64,000 nucleotides of DNA from Ignavibacteriales bacterium (GTDB lineage Bacteria; Bacteroidota; Ignavibacteria; Ignavibacteriales; Ignavibacteriaceae), in assembly GCA_016707585.1 (NCBI GenBank), contig JADJHL010000008.1, positions 434,001-498,000 on the forward strand, read 5' to 3'. Shown piece after piece: positions 1-7,697 of the stretch. Positions within the stretch are counted from its first letter, which is position 1. Each line of letters begins with the position of its first letter. The notes below the pieces were generated by a model. That model ran no database searches and was not told the origin of the DNA. It saw only the letters and a program-made list of their open reading frames with translations. The position numbers were made by a program, and so were the translations under genes.

Positions 1-91
1 AATCTTGTGCAAAAAGTAAAGGAGAGAAAATGATTGACAAAACAAATAATATGATTAAGTGTTTTGTAATATTTATACCAGCAAATGCCAT
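1..91 (-). CDS. Secreted protein, N-terminal fragment (cut by window edge)
   Basis: Only the first 30 codons lie in the window; the gene runs off the left edge. Reading leftward from ATG at 91, the peptide has a basic stretch near residues 8-11, a hydrophobic core (LIILFVLSIIF) and an end resembling a signal peptidase I site (LLFAQD). It begins 4 bases after the stop of the PhnD-like gene, so it is the third gene of a minus-strand operon with that gene and the TolC-like gene. Function cannot be inferred from the fragment; an exported component of the same transport or sensing system is possible. Confidence 0.6.
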   Translation of the reverse strand, partial: MAFAGINITKHLIILFVLSIIFSPLLFAQD

Positions 92-95
92 ATTG

Positions 96-977
96 CTACT
101 TATATAATTCTAAAATGTTATCTAAATATTCCTGTTTAAAAGGGATCAATCTATCTACCATATAAAGTGTTAAAACCTGTTTCCCGTAATTATTTTTATG
201 AAGTTCTTGAAGATATTTTAAAAGAAAATTTTTACGCTCTTCATCTTTGCTCCTTCCATCAGAACAAAATAAAGCATTAGGAAAAGGTTTTGATTTTAAA
301 ACTATAATTGCTTCATTTTTAATTTTTGGATTTAATTCACAGATAAGATTGAAAGCCGATTCTGTTACAATCGCGGCATCTGCTTTGTTAAAAAATACTG
401 GCAAAACAACATTTGTAGTCTTATAATCAAAATTAACTTGTTTGAAATACTTATTCTGTGAAGGGAGATTATTATCCTTCAAAATTTTATCCAGCCATAA
501 TGATGGCGCCTGGCCTTCAGAATTTGAAAGAACGTAAATAATTCCATCTTTAATATCTCTAAGTGTTTTTTTATTTCCCTTTTTGTTTGTGATGAGATAG
601 TAAATATCTCCATAACTATTATCGATTTCTGAAAGTAACGTTGGCTGGATGCTGAATTTCTTTTTCAATTTTAGATATTCAATTGGTGAGATATAAAGTA
701 TATCAAATTGTGTTTTTAAACTATCAAGTAATTCTTTTTCGTTCTCACAAACAGAAATTTCAAACTTAGCTTTAATATTTCCGTTTTTATTCAATTCAGC
801 AGCTAATATTTTAGTGGATGCTTCTACATCCTCTGGTTTAGTATTCTGGAACATACTTGATGAAATTATTAACCTGTAAACATGGTCATCATACTTTTGG
901 CAGTAAGAAATATTATGGCCAAAAAGGACTCCAAGTAGAAGTATTATAGCTCGATATCTGATAATATTACAAATCAT
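96..977 (-). CDS. PhnD-like phosphate/phosphonate-type periplasmic binding protein
   Basis: A 293-residue exported protein resembling the substrate-binding proteins of phosphate/phosphonate ABC transporters (PhnD family). An N-terminal hydrophobic stretch (IILLLGVLFG) is a signal peptide. The mature part has the family's layout: a FDILYISPIEYL element in the first lobe, a segment ending GQAPSLWLDKIL, and ADAAIVTESAF in the second lobe. The start is ATG at 977, sharing one base with the upstream TolC stop (TGATG), which suggests translational coupling; an in-frame TTG sits one codon earlier. No ABC ATPase or permease is in view. Stand-alone PhnD-like proteins can also serve as sensory input domains, so ligand and role are open. 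Confidence 0.7.
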   Translation of the reverse strand: MICNIIRYRAIILLLGVLFGHNISYCQKYDDHVYRLIISSSMFQNTKPEDVEASTKILAAELNKNGNIKAKFEISVCENEKELLDSLKTQFDILYISPIEYLKLKKKFSIQPTLLSEIDNSYGDIYYLITNKKGNKKTLRDIKDGIIYVLSNSEGQAPSLWLDKILKDNNLPSQNKYFKQVNFDYKTTNVVLPVFFNKADAAIVTESAFNLICELNPKIKNEAIIVLKSKPFPNALFCSDGRSKDEERKNFLLKYLQELHKNNYGKQVLTLYMVDRLIPFKQEYLDNILELYK

Positions 978-2335
978 CAATTTGTTTTGTTTAATAAACT
1001 TTCTAATTGAGATTTTAATTCAGTTCTTTCATAAAGTGCAAGTTGATATTGAGCCATCATTATTGATTCCATTATTTGAGCTTCAATAAAATCGGCTACT
1101 TCGCCAATTTCGTTTTGATACGCACGTAAGTTTAAATCTCTATTTTCTGATGCAGCAATCATTGCTTCTTTAGAGCTTACTATTTTATCATCTGATTTTT
1201 TTAGCTCAGTTAACAACTGGGTTAATTTCATCTTCAAACTTTCTTCCACAAAAACTTTTTGAAATTGTAAACCCTTAAGTTCTGCTTCATTTTCTTCCAC
1301 TTTACCTGCAGTCCTAAATCCGTTAAATAACGAAAGTTGTAATCCTAATCCCAATGTAAAAACATTTTTATTTTTGTCAGTTGCAAATCCGTAATCATAA
1401 CTGTTATCAAGTCTATGATAATTTCCGAACAGAGCAAGAGAAGGATAATAATCACTTTCAGCTTCATCAATTTTTGCGTTATAAATGTTTGTAGCTATGT
1501 CAAGATTTTTTAGATACAAGTTGGTTGAAAGAAGTTCGTTAAGTGTTTCTTGTTCTTTTGGAGTTAGATATTCAATTTCAAGTGAGGAATCTTTAATAGA
1601 AATTTCTGATGAAAGGCTTAATCCTAAATAATATTTTAATGCTGAGTTTGCTACGGAATTCTTGCTTCCTAATTCAGATACAATCCCTCTAAAGGATTCA
1701 AGACTCATTTTATTTTTTAGATAATCTAATTTACTAACAGTACCAGATCCAGTTTGATATAAACTTTCAGTTAAATGATAAGTTGCTTCAAATCTTTCAA
1801 AAGCATCGCTACCAATTTTTAATAATTGCTGAGTTAAAATTACTGCATAGTAAGCTTTTTTAACATTAAGTGTAATTTCATTTTCTGTAAGTGCAAGATT
1901 ATTTTGTGAAATTAAAATACTATGTTCAACCTGATCAATAATTGATGAAATTTTTCCACCAGTAAAAACAGGATAAACTAAAGTTAGATCTGTCATTATA
2001 CTTTTGTTATCTAATAATTTTATATCCTGAGGAGGTAAATTAATTTCAAGAGGAGGAAACGAGAATGTTGAAGATGGGAAAATAAAATTTTGCGGCTCAT
2101 CCTGTATAAATGCTTTTGATGAAAGTTCTAAGCTTGGCCATCTACCAGATTCTGCTTGCTTCAAGTGGGATTTACTTACTTCAATTTTTGTTGAGGCAAT
2201 TTGTTTTTGTTTACTATTTTCCATCGCTAAAGTAATACAATCATTTAGCGAAAGATTTAAGTAAGATTTTTCCTGAGGCAATATTGTTTGAATTGCAAAA
2301 GGCAAAATTAGTAGAACAGCAAGTATAAGTTTCAT
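977..2335 (-). CDS. TolC family outer-membrane efflux protein
   Basis: A 452-residue outer-membrane factor of the TolC/OEP family, which forms the trimeric exit duct of tripartite efflux pumps and type I secretion systems. It has a signal peptide (LILAVLLILPFA) and then the duplicated helical architecture: long amphipathic helices, a YPVFTGGKISS strand region near residue 120 and its second-half counterpart LSLFNGFRTAGKVEENEAEL near residue 335. Length is usual for the family. It is the first gene of a three-gene minus-strand operon; no RND pump or membrane fusion protein is visible, so the partner is either past the left edge or elsewhere. Confidence 0.88.
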   Translation of the reverse strand: MKLILAVLLILPFAIQTILPQEKSYLNLSLNDCITLAMENSKQKQIASTKIEVSKSHLKQAESGRWPSLELSSKAFIQDEPQNFIFPSSTFSFPPLEINLPPQDIKLLDNKSIMTDLTLVYPVFTGGKISSIIDQVEHSILISQNNLALTENEITLNVKKAYYAVILTQQLLKIGSDAFERFEATYHLTESLYQTGSGTVSKLDYLKNKMSLESFRGIVSELGSKNSVANSALKYYLGLSLSSEISIKDSSLEIEYLTPKEQETLNELLSTNLYLKNLDIATNIYNAKIDEAESDYYPSLALFGNYHRLDNSYDYGFATDKNKNVFTLGLGLQLSLFNGFRTAGKVEENEAELKGLQFQKVFVEESLKMKLTQLLTELKKSDDKIVSSKEAMIAASENRDLNLRAYQNEIGEVADFIEAQIMESIMMAQYQLALYERTELKSQLESLLNKTN

Positions 2336-2671
2336 AGTAATCCTTTGCTGAATATGTTGAACTTAATAAATATTCTAATTATTTGGTATTTAAACGACAA
2401 ATAATGTTCCAAGTTGTGGGGCAAGAGTTGCCTTCTGTTAACTATTGTAAAGTAAGAATGCTTACAAAAATCAAAGAGTACTTTGTATTAAATGAAAAAA
2501 AATCTTTAAGCGGATTATTTTGTTTTACATATTTAGTCAACTGAACATTATTATCCATTTATAAAGTCATTATCGAAAATTTTTACGAATTGTTTTGTTT
2601 TGAAATTTTAATTGAAGTTTTTTTTTACTTTTTAAGCTTTGTAACTTAAAAACATTAAACAACTAAATTTT
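2336..2671. other. Divergent intergenic region (336 bp)
   Basis: AT-rich spacer between the leftward tolC operon and the rightward MBL hydrolase operon. It must hold promoters for both. I see no gene, RNA or strong palindrome, and no convincing TTG-N19/20-TAnnTTTG promoter on either strand. Confidence 0.5.
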
Positions 2672-3517
2672 ATGCAAATAGGCAAATACAAATTAAAAAC
2701 AATTCAATCTGGTAATTTTAGATTGGATGGCGGTGCTATGTTTGGAATAATTCCAAAACCACTTTGGGAGAAAACCAACCCACCTGATGAATTAAATCGT
2801 GTTACACTTTCTACAAGAAATTTGTTATTGATTAGTGATGATAAAAAGATTTTGATTGATACCGGAATGGGAAAAAAGTGGGATGATAAATCCAAAAATA
2901 TTTATAGCATAGATCCTAAGCTTAATCTTGAACTTGCACTTGAACATAATGGAATTAAATCAGAGGAAATAACAGATGTTCTTTTAACTCATCTTCATTT
3001 TGATCACACTGGTGGATCAACAAAATATGAAAATGGAAAACTTATTCCTGCTTTTTCAAATGCAAAATATTTTGTACAAAAGAAAAATTTTGAATGGGCA
3101 ATGAATCCAACTGATAGAGATAAAGGAAGCTACATCAAAGAAAATTTTGAACCACTTGTTAAAGAAGGAGTTCTAAATCTAATTGATGGCGAAATTAATT
3201 TTGATGAAAATATTTCTTTTAGAATTATAAATGGACATACGTTTGCACAACAGATGATTAAAATTTCTGATTCATCAAACACAATTTTGTATTGTGCTGA
3301 TCTAATGCCTTTTGTTTCGCAAATCAGAATTCCATATGTAATGGGATATGATTTACAACCAATGATTACTGTTAATGAAAAGAAAAAATATTTAGAATTA
3401 GCTGCCGATGAAAATTGGCATATTTATTTTGGACACGATCCTGAATTTGCATTAGCAACTGTCAAGCATTCAGAAAAAGGAATTGTTCAAGATAAGGTTT
3501 TTAAGGATTTTGAATAA
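2672..3517 (+). CDS. MBL-fold metallohydrolase
   Basis: A 281-residue metallo-beta-lactamase-fold hydrolase. The metal motif HLHFDH is at residues 107-112, followed by further ligands expected of the fold: the His of INGHT, the Asp of CADL and the His of YFGHD near the C-terminus. No signal peptide, so cytoplasmic. The lactonase/RNase-Z-like superfamily covers many substrates and I cannot assign one. The stop overlaps the ATG of the Rieske gene by one base (TAATG), so the two are probably translationally coupled and may act together in an oxidative or hydrolytic step. Confidence 0.82.
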   Translation: MQIGKYKLKTIQSGNFRLDGGAMFGIIPKPLWEKTNPPDELNRVTLSTRNLLLISDDKKILIDTGMGKKWDDKSKNIYSIDPKLNLELALEHNGIKSEEITDVLLTHLHFDHTGGSTKYENGKLIPAFSNAKYFVQKKNFEWAMNPTDRDKGSYIKENFEPLVKEGVLNLIDGEINFDENISFRIINGHTFAQQMIKISDSSNTILYCADLMPFVSQIRIPYVMGYDLQPMITVNEKKKYLELAADENWHIYFGHDPEFALATVKHSEKGIVQDKVFKDFE

Positions 3518-3846
3518 TGGAAGATGGATATACAAAAATTTGTACAGTTTCTGAGCTAAATGAAAATCTAGGAAAAAGATTTTTAGTTAATGATGTTGAT
3601 ATTGCAGTGTTTAAAGTAAACGGAGAAGTTTTTGTGTTAAATAACACTTGTCCTCATCAGCATACAACAATAATTTATGATGGATTTATTGAAGATGGTT
3701 GTGTTGTTTGTCCTGCTCATGGTTGGATGTTTAATCTAAAAACCGGTAAGCAACCAACAGGTGCAAGAGGATTGGATTCTTATCCAGTTAAAATCATAAA
3801 TGATGAGGTATTCGCTTTAGTAAAAGCAAAAGAATTAAAATGGTGA
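3517..3846 (+). CDS. Rieske [2Fe-2S] ferredoxin-like protein
   Basis: A 109-residue stand-alone Rieske domain like the small ferredoxins of dioxygenase systems and NirD. The cluster ligands are visible as CPH near residue 47 and CPAH near residue 68, with the usual GW after the second motif. It lacks a signal peptide or membrane segment, so it is a soluble electron carrier. It starts inside the stop codon of the MBL hydrolase and is followed 12 bases later by queG. Its partner oxidase or reductase is not obvious; the hydrolase next door is the best candidate by position. Confidence 0.85.
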   Translation: MEDGYTKICTVSELNENLGKRFLVNDVDIAVFKVNGEVFVLNNTCPHQHTTIIYDGFIEDGCVVCPAHGWMFNLKTGKQPTGARGLDSYPVKIINDEVFALVKAKELKW

Positions 3847-3858
3847 TGATATTCTTTA

Positions 3859-4779
3859 ATGGCTAAACTTACAAATCAAATAGTAATAGAAAAAGCAAAG
3901 CAACTTGGATTTGATCTTGTTGGATTTGCTAAAGCTGATTTGCTCGTTGAAGAAAGTATAAAACTAGAAAGCTGGTTAGAAAACGGCTATCAAGCTTCTA
4001 TGAGTTATATGGAGAAGAATTTTTATAAAAGAAAAGATGTAAAAGAAATTCTACCAAATGCTAAAAGTGTTATTTCACTAGCAATTAATTATTACACACC
4101 AGAAAAATATTTTAATGAAATAGATAAAGGCAAGGTTTCACGTTATGCCTGGGGAAAAGATTACCATCTCATCATCTGGCAAAAACTTGATGAACTTGAA
4201 TTGATGCTTAAGGAAGTTGATCCGGAATTTGAATCTCTTTCTTATGTCGATACCGGTCCTGTTATGGATAAAGCCTGGGCCGTTCGAGCTGGAATTGGTT
4301 GGATGGGAAAACATACAAATGTAATCAATCCTGATTATGGAAGCTGGTTTTTCATCGCAACAATAATAACAAATTATGAATTTGATTATGCGGAAATGAT
4401 GACTGATCATTGTGGAACTTGCACAGCTTGTATTGATGCCTGTCCAACAAATGCAATTATTCAGGAATATGTTGTTGATGCGAATAAATGTATTTCATTT
4501 CAGACAATTGAAAATAAAGTTGAAATACCAGTTGAATTAAAAGGGAATTTTGATAACTGGATTTTTGGTTGTGATATTTGTCAGGATGTTTGTCCCTGGA
4601 ACCAAAAGTTTTCTGTTATAAGTTCAGTTAAAGAATTTCATCCACTAAATAAGGAACTGACTTATGATGAAGTTATGAATTTAGATAATCAAACATTTAA
4701 AGAACAATTTGCAGAGAGCCCAATAAATAGAACAAAGCTAAAAGGCTTACAACGCAACGCAAAATTTTTATTTGAATGA
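3859..4779 (+). CDS. queG: Epoxyqueuosine reductase QueG
   Basis: A 306-residue cobalamin- and Fe-S-dependent enzyme that reduces epoxyqueuosine to queuosine in tRNAs with GUN anticodons, the last step of queuosine synthesis. Two [4Fe-4S] motifs are clear: CGTCTACIDACP and CDICQDVCPWN, the latter with the PWN signature typical of QueG. The DTGPVMDKAWAVRAGIGWMGKH segment region is also characteristic of the family. Slightly shorter than many homologues but complete. It follows the Rieske gene by 12 bases and probably shares its transcript; the tRNA-Tyr at 58141 (GTA anticodon) is a natural substrate. Confidence 0.93.
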   Translation: MAKLTNQIVIEKAKQLGFDLVGFAKADLLVEESIKLESWLENGYQASMSYMEKNFYKRKDVKEILPNAKSVISLAINYYTPEKYFNEIDKGKVSRYAWGKDYHLIIWQKLDELELMLKEVDPEFESLSYVDTGPVMDKAWAVRAGIGWMGKHTNVINPDYGSWFFIATIITNYEFDYAEMMTDHCGTCTACIDACPTNAIIQEYVVDANKCISFQTIENKVEIPVELKGNFDNWIFGCDICQDVCPWNQKFSVISSVKEFHPLNKELTYDEVMNLDNQTFKEQFAESPINRTKLKGLQRNAKFLFE

Positions 4780-4871
4780 TCACATTCTGCTTCTTGAATC
4801 TTCCCCAACTTATCTGAATCTTACAAGTACAAAAAATTTAATTTTAGCTCATATTCAGTTTTGGAGAAAAA

Positions 4872-5831
4872 ATGTCTGAACAATCAAATCAAAAGAATCA
4901 TTTTAAAGTTTTAATAATCGGTTCTGGTCCAGCAGGACTAACAGCCGCAATTTATACCGGTCGTGCAAATCTTAATCCTGTTATTTTTGAAGGAATGCAA
5001 CCTGGCGGACAATTAACTATCACAACGGAAGTTGAAAACTATCCTGGTTTCGAACACGGAATTGATGGTCCAGCTTTAATGGATGTTATGCGTAAACAAG
5101 CTCAGCGTTTTGGTGCACAATCTTTTTACAAAGAAATAACAGAAGTTGATTTTTCAAGTCGTCCTTTCAAAGTAAAATCGTATGATGAAAATTATACTGC
5201 TGATTCAATTATCATCTCAACGGGAGCCTCAGCAAAATTACTTGGATTAGAAAGTGAAACAAAATATATGGGTTACGGTGTTTCTGCTTGTGCAACCTGC
5301 GATGGATTTTTCTTTAAAGGATTAAAAGTAATTGTTGTCGGCGGTGGTGATACAGCAATGGAAGAAGCAAACTTTTTAACCAAATTTGCAAGTGAAGTTA
5401 CTGTGATACATAGAAGAGATGAATTCCGTGCATCAAAAATTATGACTGAACGAACTCAGAAAAATCCAAAGATAAAATTGTTAACCAACAAAGTAATCAA
5501 AGAGGTTATTGGAACTGAAGAGAATGGCAGAAAAAGTATGACCGGGGTTATACTTGAAGATACAAAAGATGGTTCAGTTTGTGAATTTAAAGCTGATGGA
5601 CTATTTATTGGAATTGGACATCAACCAAATACAAAACTGTTTAATGGAATTTTAGATATGGATGAAACCGGTTATCTCAAAACAAAACCTGGTTCAACTT
5701 ATACAAATATTGAAGGAGTTTTTGCTGCTGGCGATGTTGCGGATCATACATATAGACAAGCAATAACTGCTGCTGGTAGTGGTTGTATGGCTGCACTTGA
5801 CGCAGAAAGATGGTTAGAAGCACAGGAATAA
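4872..5831 (+). CDS. trxB: Thioredoxin reductase
   Basis: A 319-residue NADPH-dependent flavoprotein that reduces thioredoxin. FAD-binding GSGPAGLTAA lies at residues 18-27, the redox-active CATC at 140-143, the NADPH-binding GGGDTAMEEA about 30 residues later, and the C-terminal FAD motif GVFAAGDVAD. Length and order match bacterial low-molecular-weight TrxB. Start ATG at 4872 follows a GGAG ribosome site. It stands alone between queG and an inverted repeat at 5856-5910. Confidence 0.95.
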   Translation: MSEQSNQKNHFKVLIIGSGPAGLTAAIYTGRANLNPVIFEGMQPGGQLTITTEVENYPGFEHGIDGPALMDVMRKQAQRFGAQSFYKEITEVDFSSRPFKVKSYDENYTADSIIISTGASAKLLGLESETKYMGYGVSACATCDGFFFKGLKVIVVGGGDTAMEEANFLTKFASEVTVIHRRDEFRASKIMTERTQKNPKIKLLTNKVIKEVIGTEENGRKSMTGVILEDTKDGSVCEFKADGLFIGIGHQPNTKLFNGILDMDETGYLKTKPGSTYTNIEGVFAAGDVADHTYRQAITAAGSGCMAALDAERWLEAQE

Positions 5832-5855
5832 AGACGCAACTGAATTAAAAATAAC

Positions 5856-5910
5856 GAACAAGGAATTATGAATTTAGAAGTTTAACTTTTTCATTCAATA
5901 TTCCTTGTTC
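5856..5910. repeat. Inverted repeat between convergent genes
   Basis: Perfect 11-base arms GAACAAGGAAT (5856-5866) and ATTCCTTGTTC (5900-5910) enclose 33 bases. It lies between the ends of convergent trxB and the DUF6249-like gene. It may act as a terminator, or be a REP-like palindrome as elsewhere in the window; no long T-tract follows. Confidence 0.6.
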
Positions 5911-5921
5911 AAAATTCAAAA

Positions 5922-6275
5922 TTATGATCTTTCCTTTTTCATCTTATCAGATAAAACATTAGCTACTACAAATCCAATTCCAGTTCCTACAAACAATGAA
6001 AGCGGAACCCAATATTCTTTTGATGTTGTATCTTCCATAAACATTCCAAATCCTAAACCAACTCCGAATGCAATTGAGATGATACCGATTTTCATCAACC
6101 ATAGCCCGTCTTTTTTTTCCTGGAAGAATTGTTTAATCTCTTCTGTTGATAATCCTTTTTCTATAAGCATTTGCTTTTCTTTTGAATGCAAATAGAAATG
6201 TATAATCAAAACTGCTCCGATGACGAGAGTTATGATTATTGGGATAAATACTGCGATAATTTCTGGTCCGTGCAT
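5922..6275 (-). CDS. DUF6249-like membrane protein of an ECF sigma locus
   Basis: A 117-residue membrane protein. A hydrophobic N-terminal helix (residues 6-28) is followed by a short amphipathic region with KGLSTEEIKQFF and two more hydrophobic helices (about 57-78 and 88-108). The layout and position beside an ECF sigma factor match Bacteroidota DUF6249-type proteins; I assign the family by recollection of that pattern, not by search. Transcription diverges from the sigma gene, and both carry the same promoter signature (6325-6352 and 6403-6430), so it is probably a regulon member. A TTAAGGAGAT ribosome site precedes its ATG. Biochemical role unknown. Confidence 0.65.
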   Translation of the reverse strand: MHGPEIIAVFIPIIITLVIGAVLIIHFYLHSKEKQMLIEKGLSTEEIKQFFQEKKDGLWLMKIGIISIAFGVGLGFGMFMEDTTSKEYWVPLSLFVGTGIGFVVANVLSDKMKKERS

Positions 6276-6324
6276 TTTATATCTCCTTAATTTAATTTCA
6301 ATTTATTTCTTCGTCTACTCCATT

Positions 6325-6352
6325 TGACTAAACACTTAAAGTTTAGGTTACA
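6325..6352 (-). promoter_or_regulatory. Predicted ECF sigma promoter, leftward (TGTAACC-N17-GTCA)
   Basis: On the minus strand TGTAACC (6352-6346) is followed after exactly 17 bases by GTCA (6328-6325). This matches the AAC...GTC form of ECF-type promoters and mirrors the rightward copy at 6403-6430. The expected start site near 6318 leaves a leader of about 43 bases before the ATG at 6275. Confidence 0.6.
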
Positions 6353-6402
6353 AATTGATTCTATAAATATTTCAAACTAAATTTCTACCGCATATAGATA
6401 TT

Positions 6403-6430
6403 TGTAACCTTTGGCAAGATGAATTAGTCT
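6403..6430 (+). promoter_or_regulatory. Predicted ECF sigma promoter, rightward (TGTAACC-N17-GTCT)
   Basis: TGTAACC (6403-6409) and GTCT (6427-6430) are separated by exactly 17 bases, the same spacing as the leftward copy. The predicted start point at about 6436-6438 would fall between the two candidate ATGs of the sigma gene (6434, 6440), so an autoregulated transcript would be nearly leaderless and would favour ATG 6440. Confidence 0.6.
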
Positions 6431-6433
6431 ATT

Positions 6434-7006
6434 ATGATAATGAAAAACCTTACCGATGTTGAGATAATTGAGTCCGTAAAAAAAGGTAATCAAGCGGATT
6501 ATGCTGTTCTTATCGATCGATATAAGAATAAAGCATTTACTATGCTTAAACGAATGTTGAAAAATGATTTTGATGCCGAAGAAGTTTTGATGGATTGTTT
6601 TTTGAAAGCTTATAATAATCTTAGTTCTTTCAAGTTTGAAGCTAAATTTTCAACTTGGTTTTACAGAATTGTTTATAATTCAGCTTTAACAAAACTTTCG
6701 AGTGCAAAAAGAAAAATTGAAAATGAGATGAGTACTGTGGATGATTTGCAATATCTTGAAAGTAAATATCTGGCTGATGATTTTATTAAGGAAGATAATT
6801 CTATGCTGATAAAAAAAATCATTAATGAACTTCCATCAAAAAATGCAGCTGTAGTAACAATGTTTTATCTTGAAGAGTTCAGTACTGAAGAAATAAGTGA
6901 TGTTTTACAGATTTCTGTTGCAAATGTAAAAGTTATTTTACATCGATCGCGAAATCTATTAAGAGAAATAATTGAAAAAAGAAATTTAGTTCAGGAAATA
7001 TTATGA
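6434..7006 (+). CDS. ECF-type RNA polymerase sigma factor
   Basis: A 190-residue group IV (ECF) sigma-70 factor. Region 2 is visible at about residues 20-90 (AVLIDRYKNKAFTM, DAEEVLMDCFLKAYNNL, FSTWFYRIVYNSA) and region 4 at about 130-180, ending in a helix-turn-helix (STEEISDVLQISVANVKVILHRSRNLL). Two ATGs, 6434 and 6440, are possible; neither has a good ribosome site. The stop overlaps the next gene's ATG by 4 bases. Matching promoter motifs on both sides of the divergent spacer suggest it controls its own operon and the DUF6249-like gene. The stimulus is unknown. Confidence 0.93.
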   Translation: MIMKNLTDVEIIESVKKGNQADYAVLIDRYKNKAFTMLKRMLKNDFDAEEVLMDCFLKAYNNLSSFKFEAKFSTWFYRIVYNSALTKLSSAKRKIENEMSTVDDLQYLESKYLADDFIKEDNSMLIKKIINELPSKNAAVVTMFYLEEFSTEEISDVLQISVANVKVILHRSRNLLREIIEKRNLVQEIL

Positions 7007-7215
7007 AAAACATTAATGATGAATTATTGAATAAGTATTTAGATGATGAACTTAATCGTGAAGAAAAAGATTTAGTTAAAACTTCGATTGAGAATTCATT
7101 AGAAGTTAAGAAGAGATATGAGACGCTATTAAAAGCGCATAATCTTTTTAACTCAGTTGAAGTAGAATCACCCTCGATCGATTTTACAAAACTTGTTATG
7201 AATAAGTTGAACTAA
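7003..7215 (+). CDS. Small putative anti-sigma factor
   Basis: A 70-residue acidic, helical protein that starts inside the sigma gene's stop (ATGA). It opens with NDELLNKYLDDELNREEKDLVKTSIENS, the pattern of the N-terminal anti-sigma domain in many Bacteroidota ECF operons, but lacks the zinc-binding HxxxCxxC motif and a membrane helix. The next small gene encodes membrane segments, so the two may together do the work of a normal one-piece membrane anti-sigma factor. Assignment rests on position and the LDDEL pattern. Confidence 0.65.
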   Translation: MKNINDELLNKYLDDELNREEKDLVKTSIENSLEVKKRYETLLKAHNLFNSVEVESPSIDFTKLVMNKLN

Positions 7216-7226
7216 GAGTGGAATAA

Positions 7227-7510
7227 TTGCTCACAACAGAAAAAATTTTTAGTCTTATATTATCTCTATTGGGCTTGATAATTCTGGGAATTACCGGATA
7301 CTTGTTTGTATCAAATTATTTCTTCAATTCAACCAGTCAATCATCAGAAATAGTTACAAATTATTCAAACACTATTGGTGATTATTTTTCAAAATTATTT
7401 GGACAAAAAATCTTTCAATATTAGGTTCAGCTTTATCATTTATTATGTTGATTTCTGGATACTTCCTATATGATTATCAGAAACATTCTAAAAATAATTT
7501 TAGCCATTAA
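7227..7510 (+). CDS. Small two-helix membrane protein, reading frame broken at an A run
   Basis: As written, a TTG start at 7227 gives 65 residues ending at 7424. Adding one A to the A6 run at 7405-7410 continues the protein to a stop at 7508-7510 and adds a second hydrophobic helix (LSILGSALSFIMLISGYFLY) with a basic tail, 94 residues in all. The restored product has two membrane spans separated by a Ser/Thr/Asn-rich loop and ends 7 bases before a palindromic repeat. It is third in the sigma operon and may be its membrane component. The shift resembles the other homopolymer errors in this window. Confidence 0.5.
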
Positions 7511-7517
7511 TCTGTAA

Positions 7518-7602
7518 GTCATTTCGAAGGAGTTTTCGACTGAGAAATCTGTTTGAAAGTCACTGAAGATTTCTCCCCGACTAAAGTCGGATTCGAAATG
7601 AC
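7518..7602. repeat. Palindromic intergenic repeat (GTCATTTCGA ends)
   Basis: Ends are perfect inverted GTCATTTCGA (7518-7527) and TCGAAATGAC (7593-7602), with inner palindromes including CCGACTAAAGTCGG. It resembles the element at 13189-13268 and a fragment at 30067, all with TGTCAT/ATGACA-type ends. No coding potential. Confidence 0.65.
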
Positions 7603-7662
7603 AATATTCAATTGTGCTTCAAGTTTTATAAAAACCAAGTCATTAATCCAAGTCACATTTCG

Positions 7663-7670
7663 TATATTTG
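7663..7670 (+). promoter_or_regulatory. Possible -7 element of the era promoter
   Basis: TATATTTG fits the Bacteroidota -7 consensus TAnnTTTG and lies 27 bases before the era ATG. No matching TTG is found 19-21 bases upstream, so the call is weak. Confidence 0.35.
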
Positions 7671-7697
7671 CACATCATTAAAAAATAAAAGACAAGA

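Noticed and set aside
30..107. Plus-strand 25-codon reading frame after a GGAGAG near the left edge
   Set aside because: It is the reverse of a minus-strand signal peptide gene in line with its operon; the peptide has no support of its own.
5905..6195. Plus-strand 96-codon reading frame
   Set aside because: Antisense to the DUF6249-like gene, which has a ribosome site, promoter motif and clear membrane helices.
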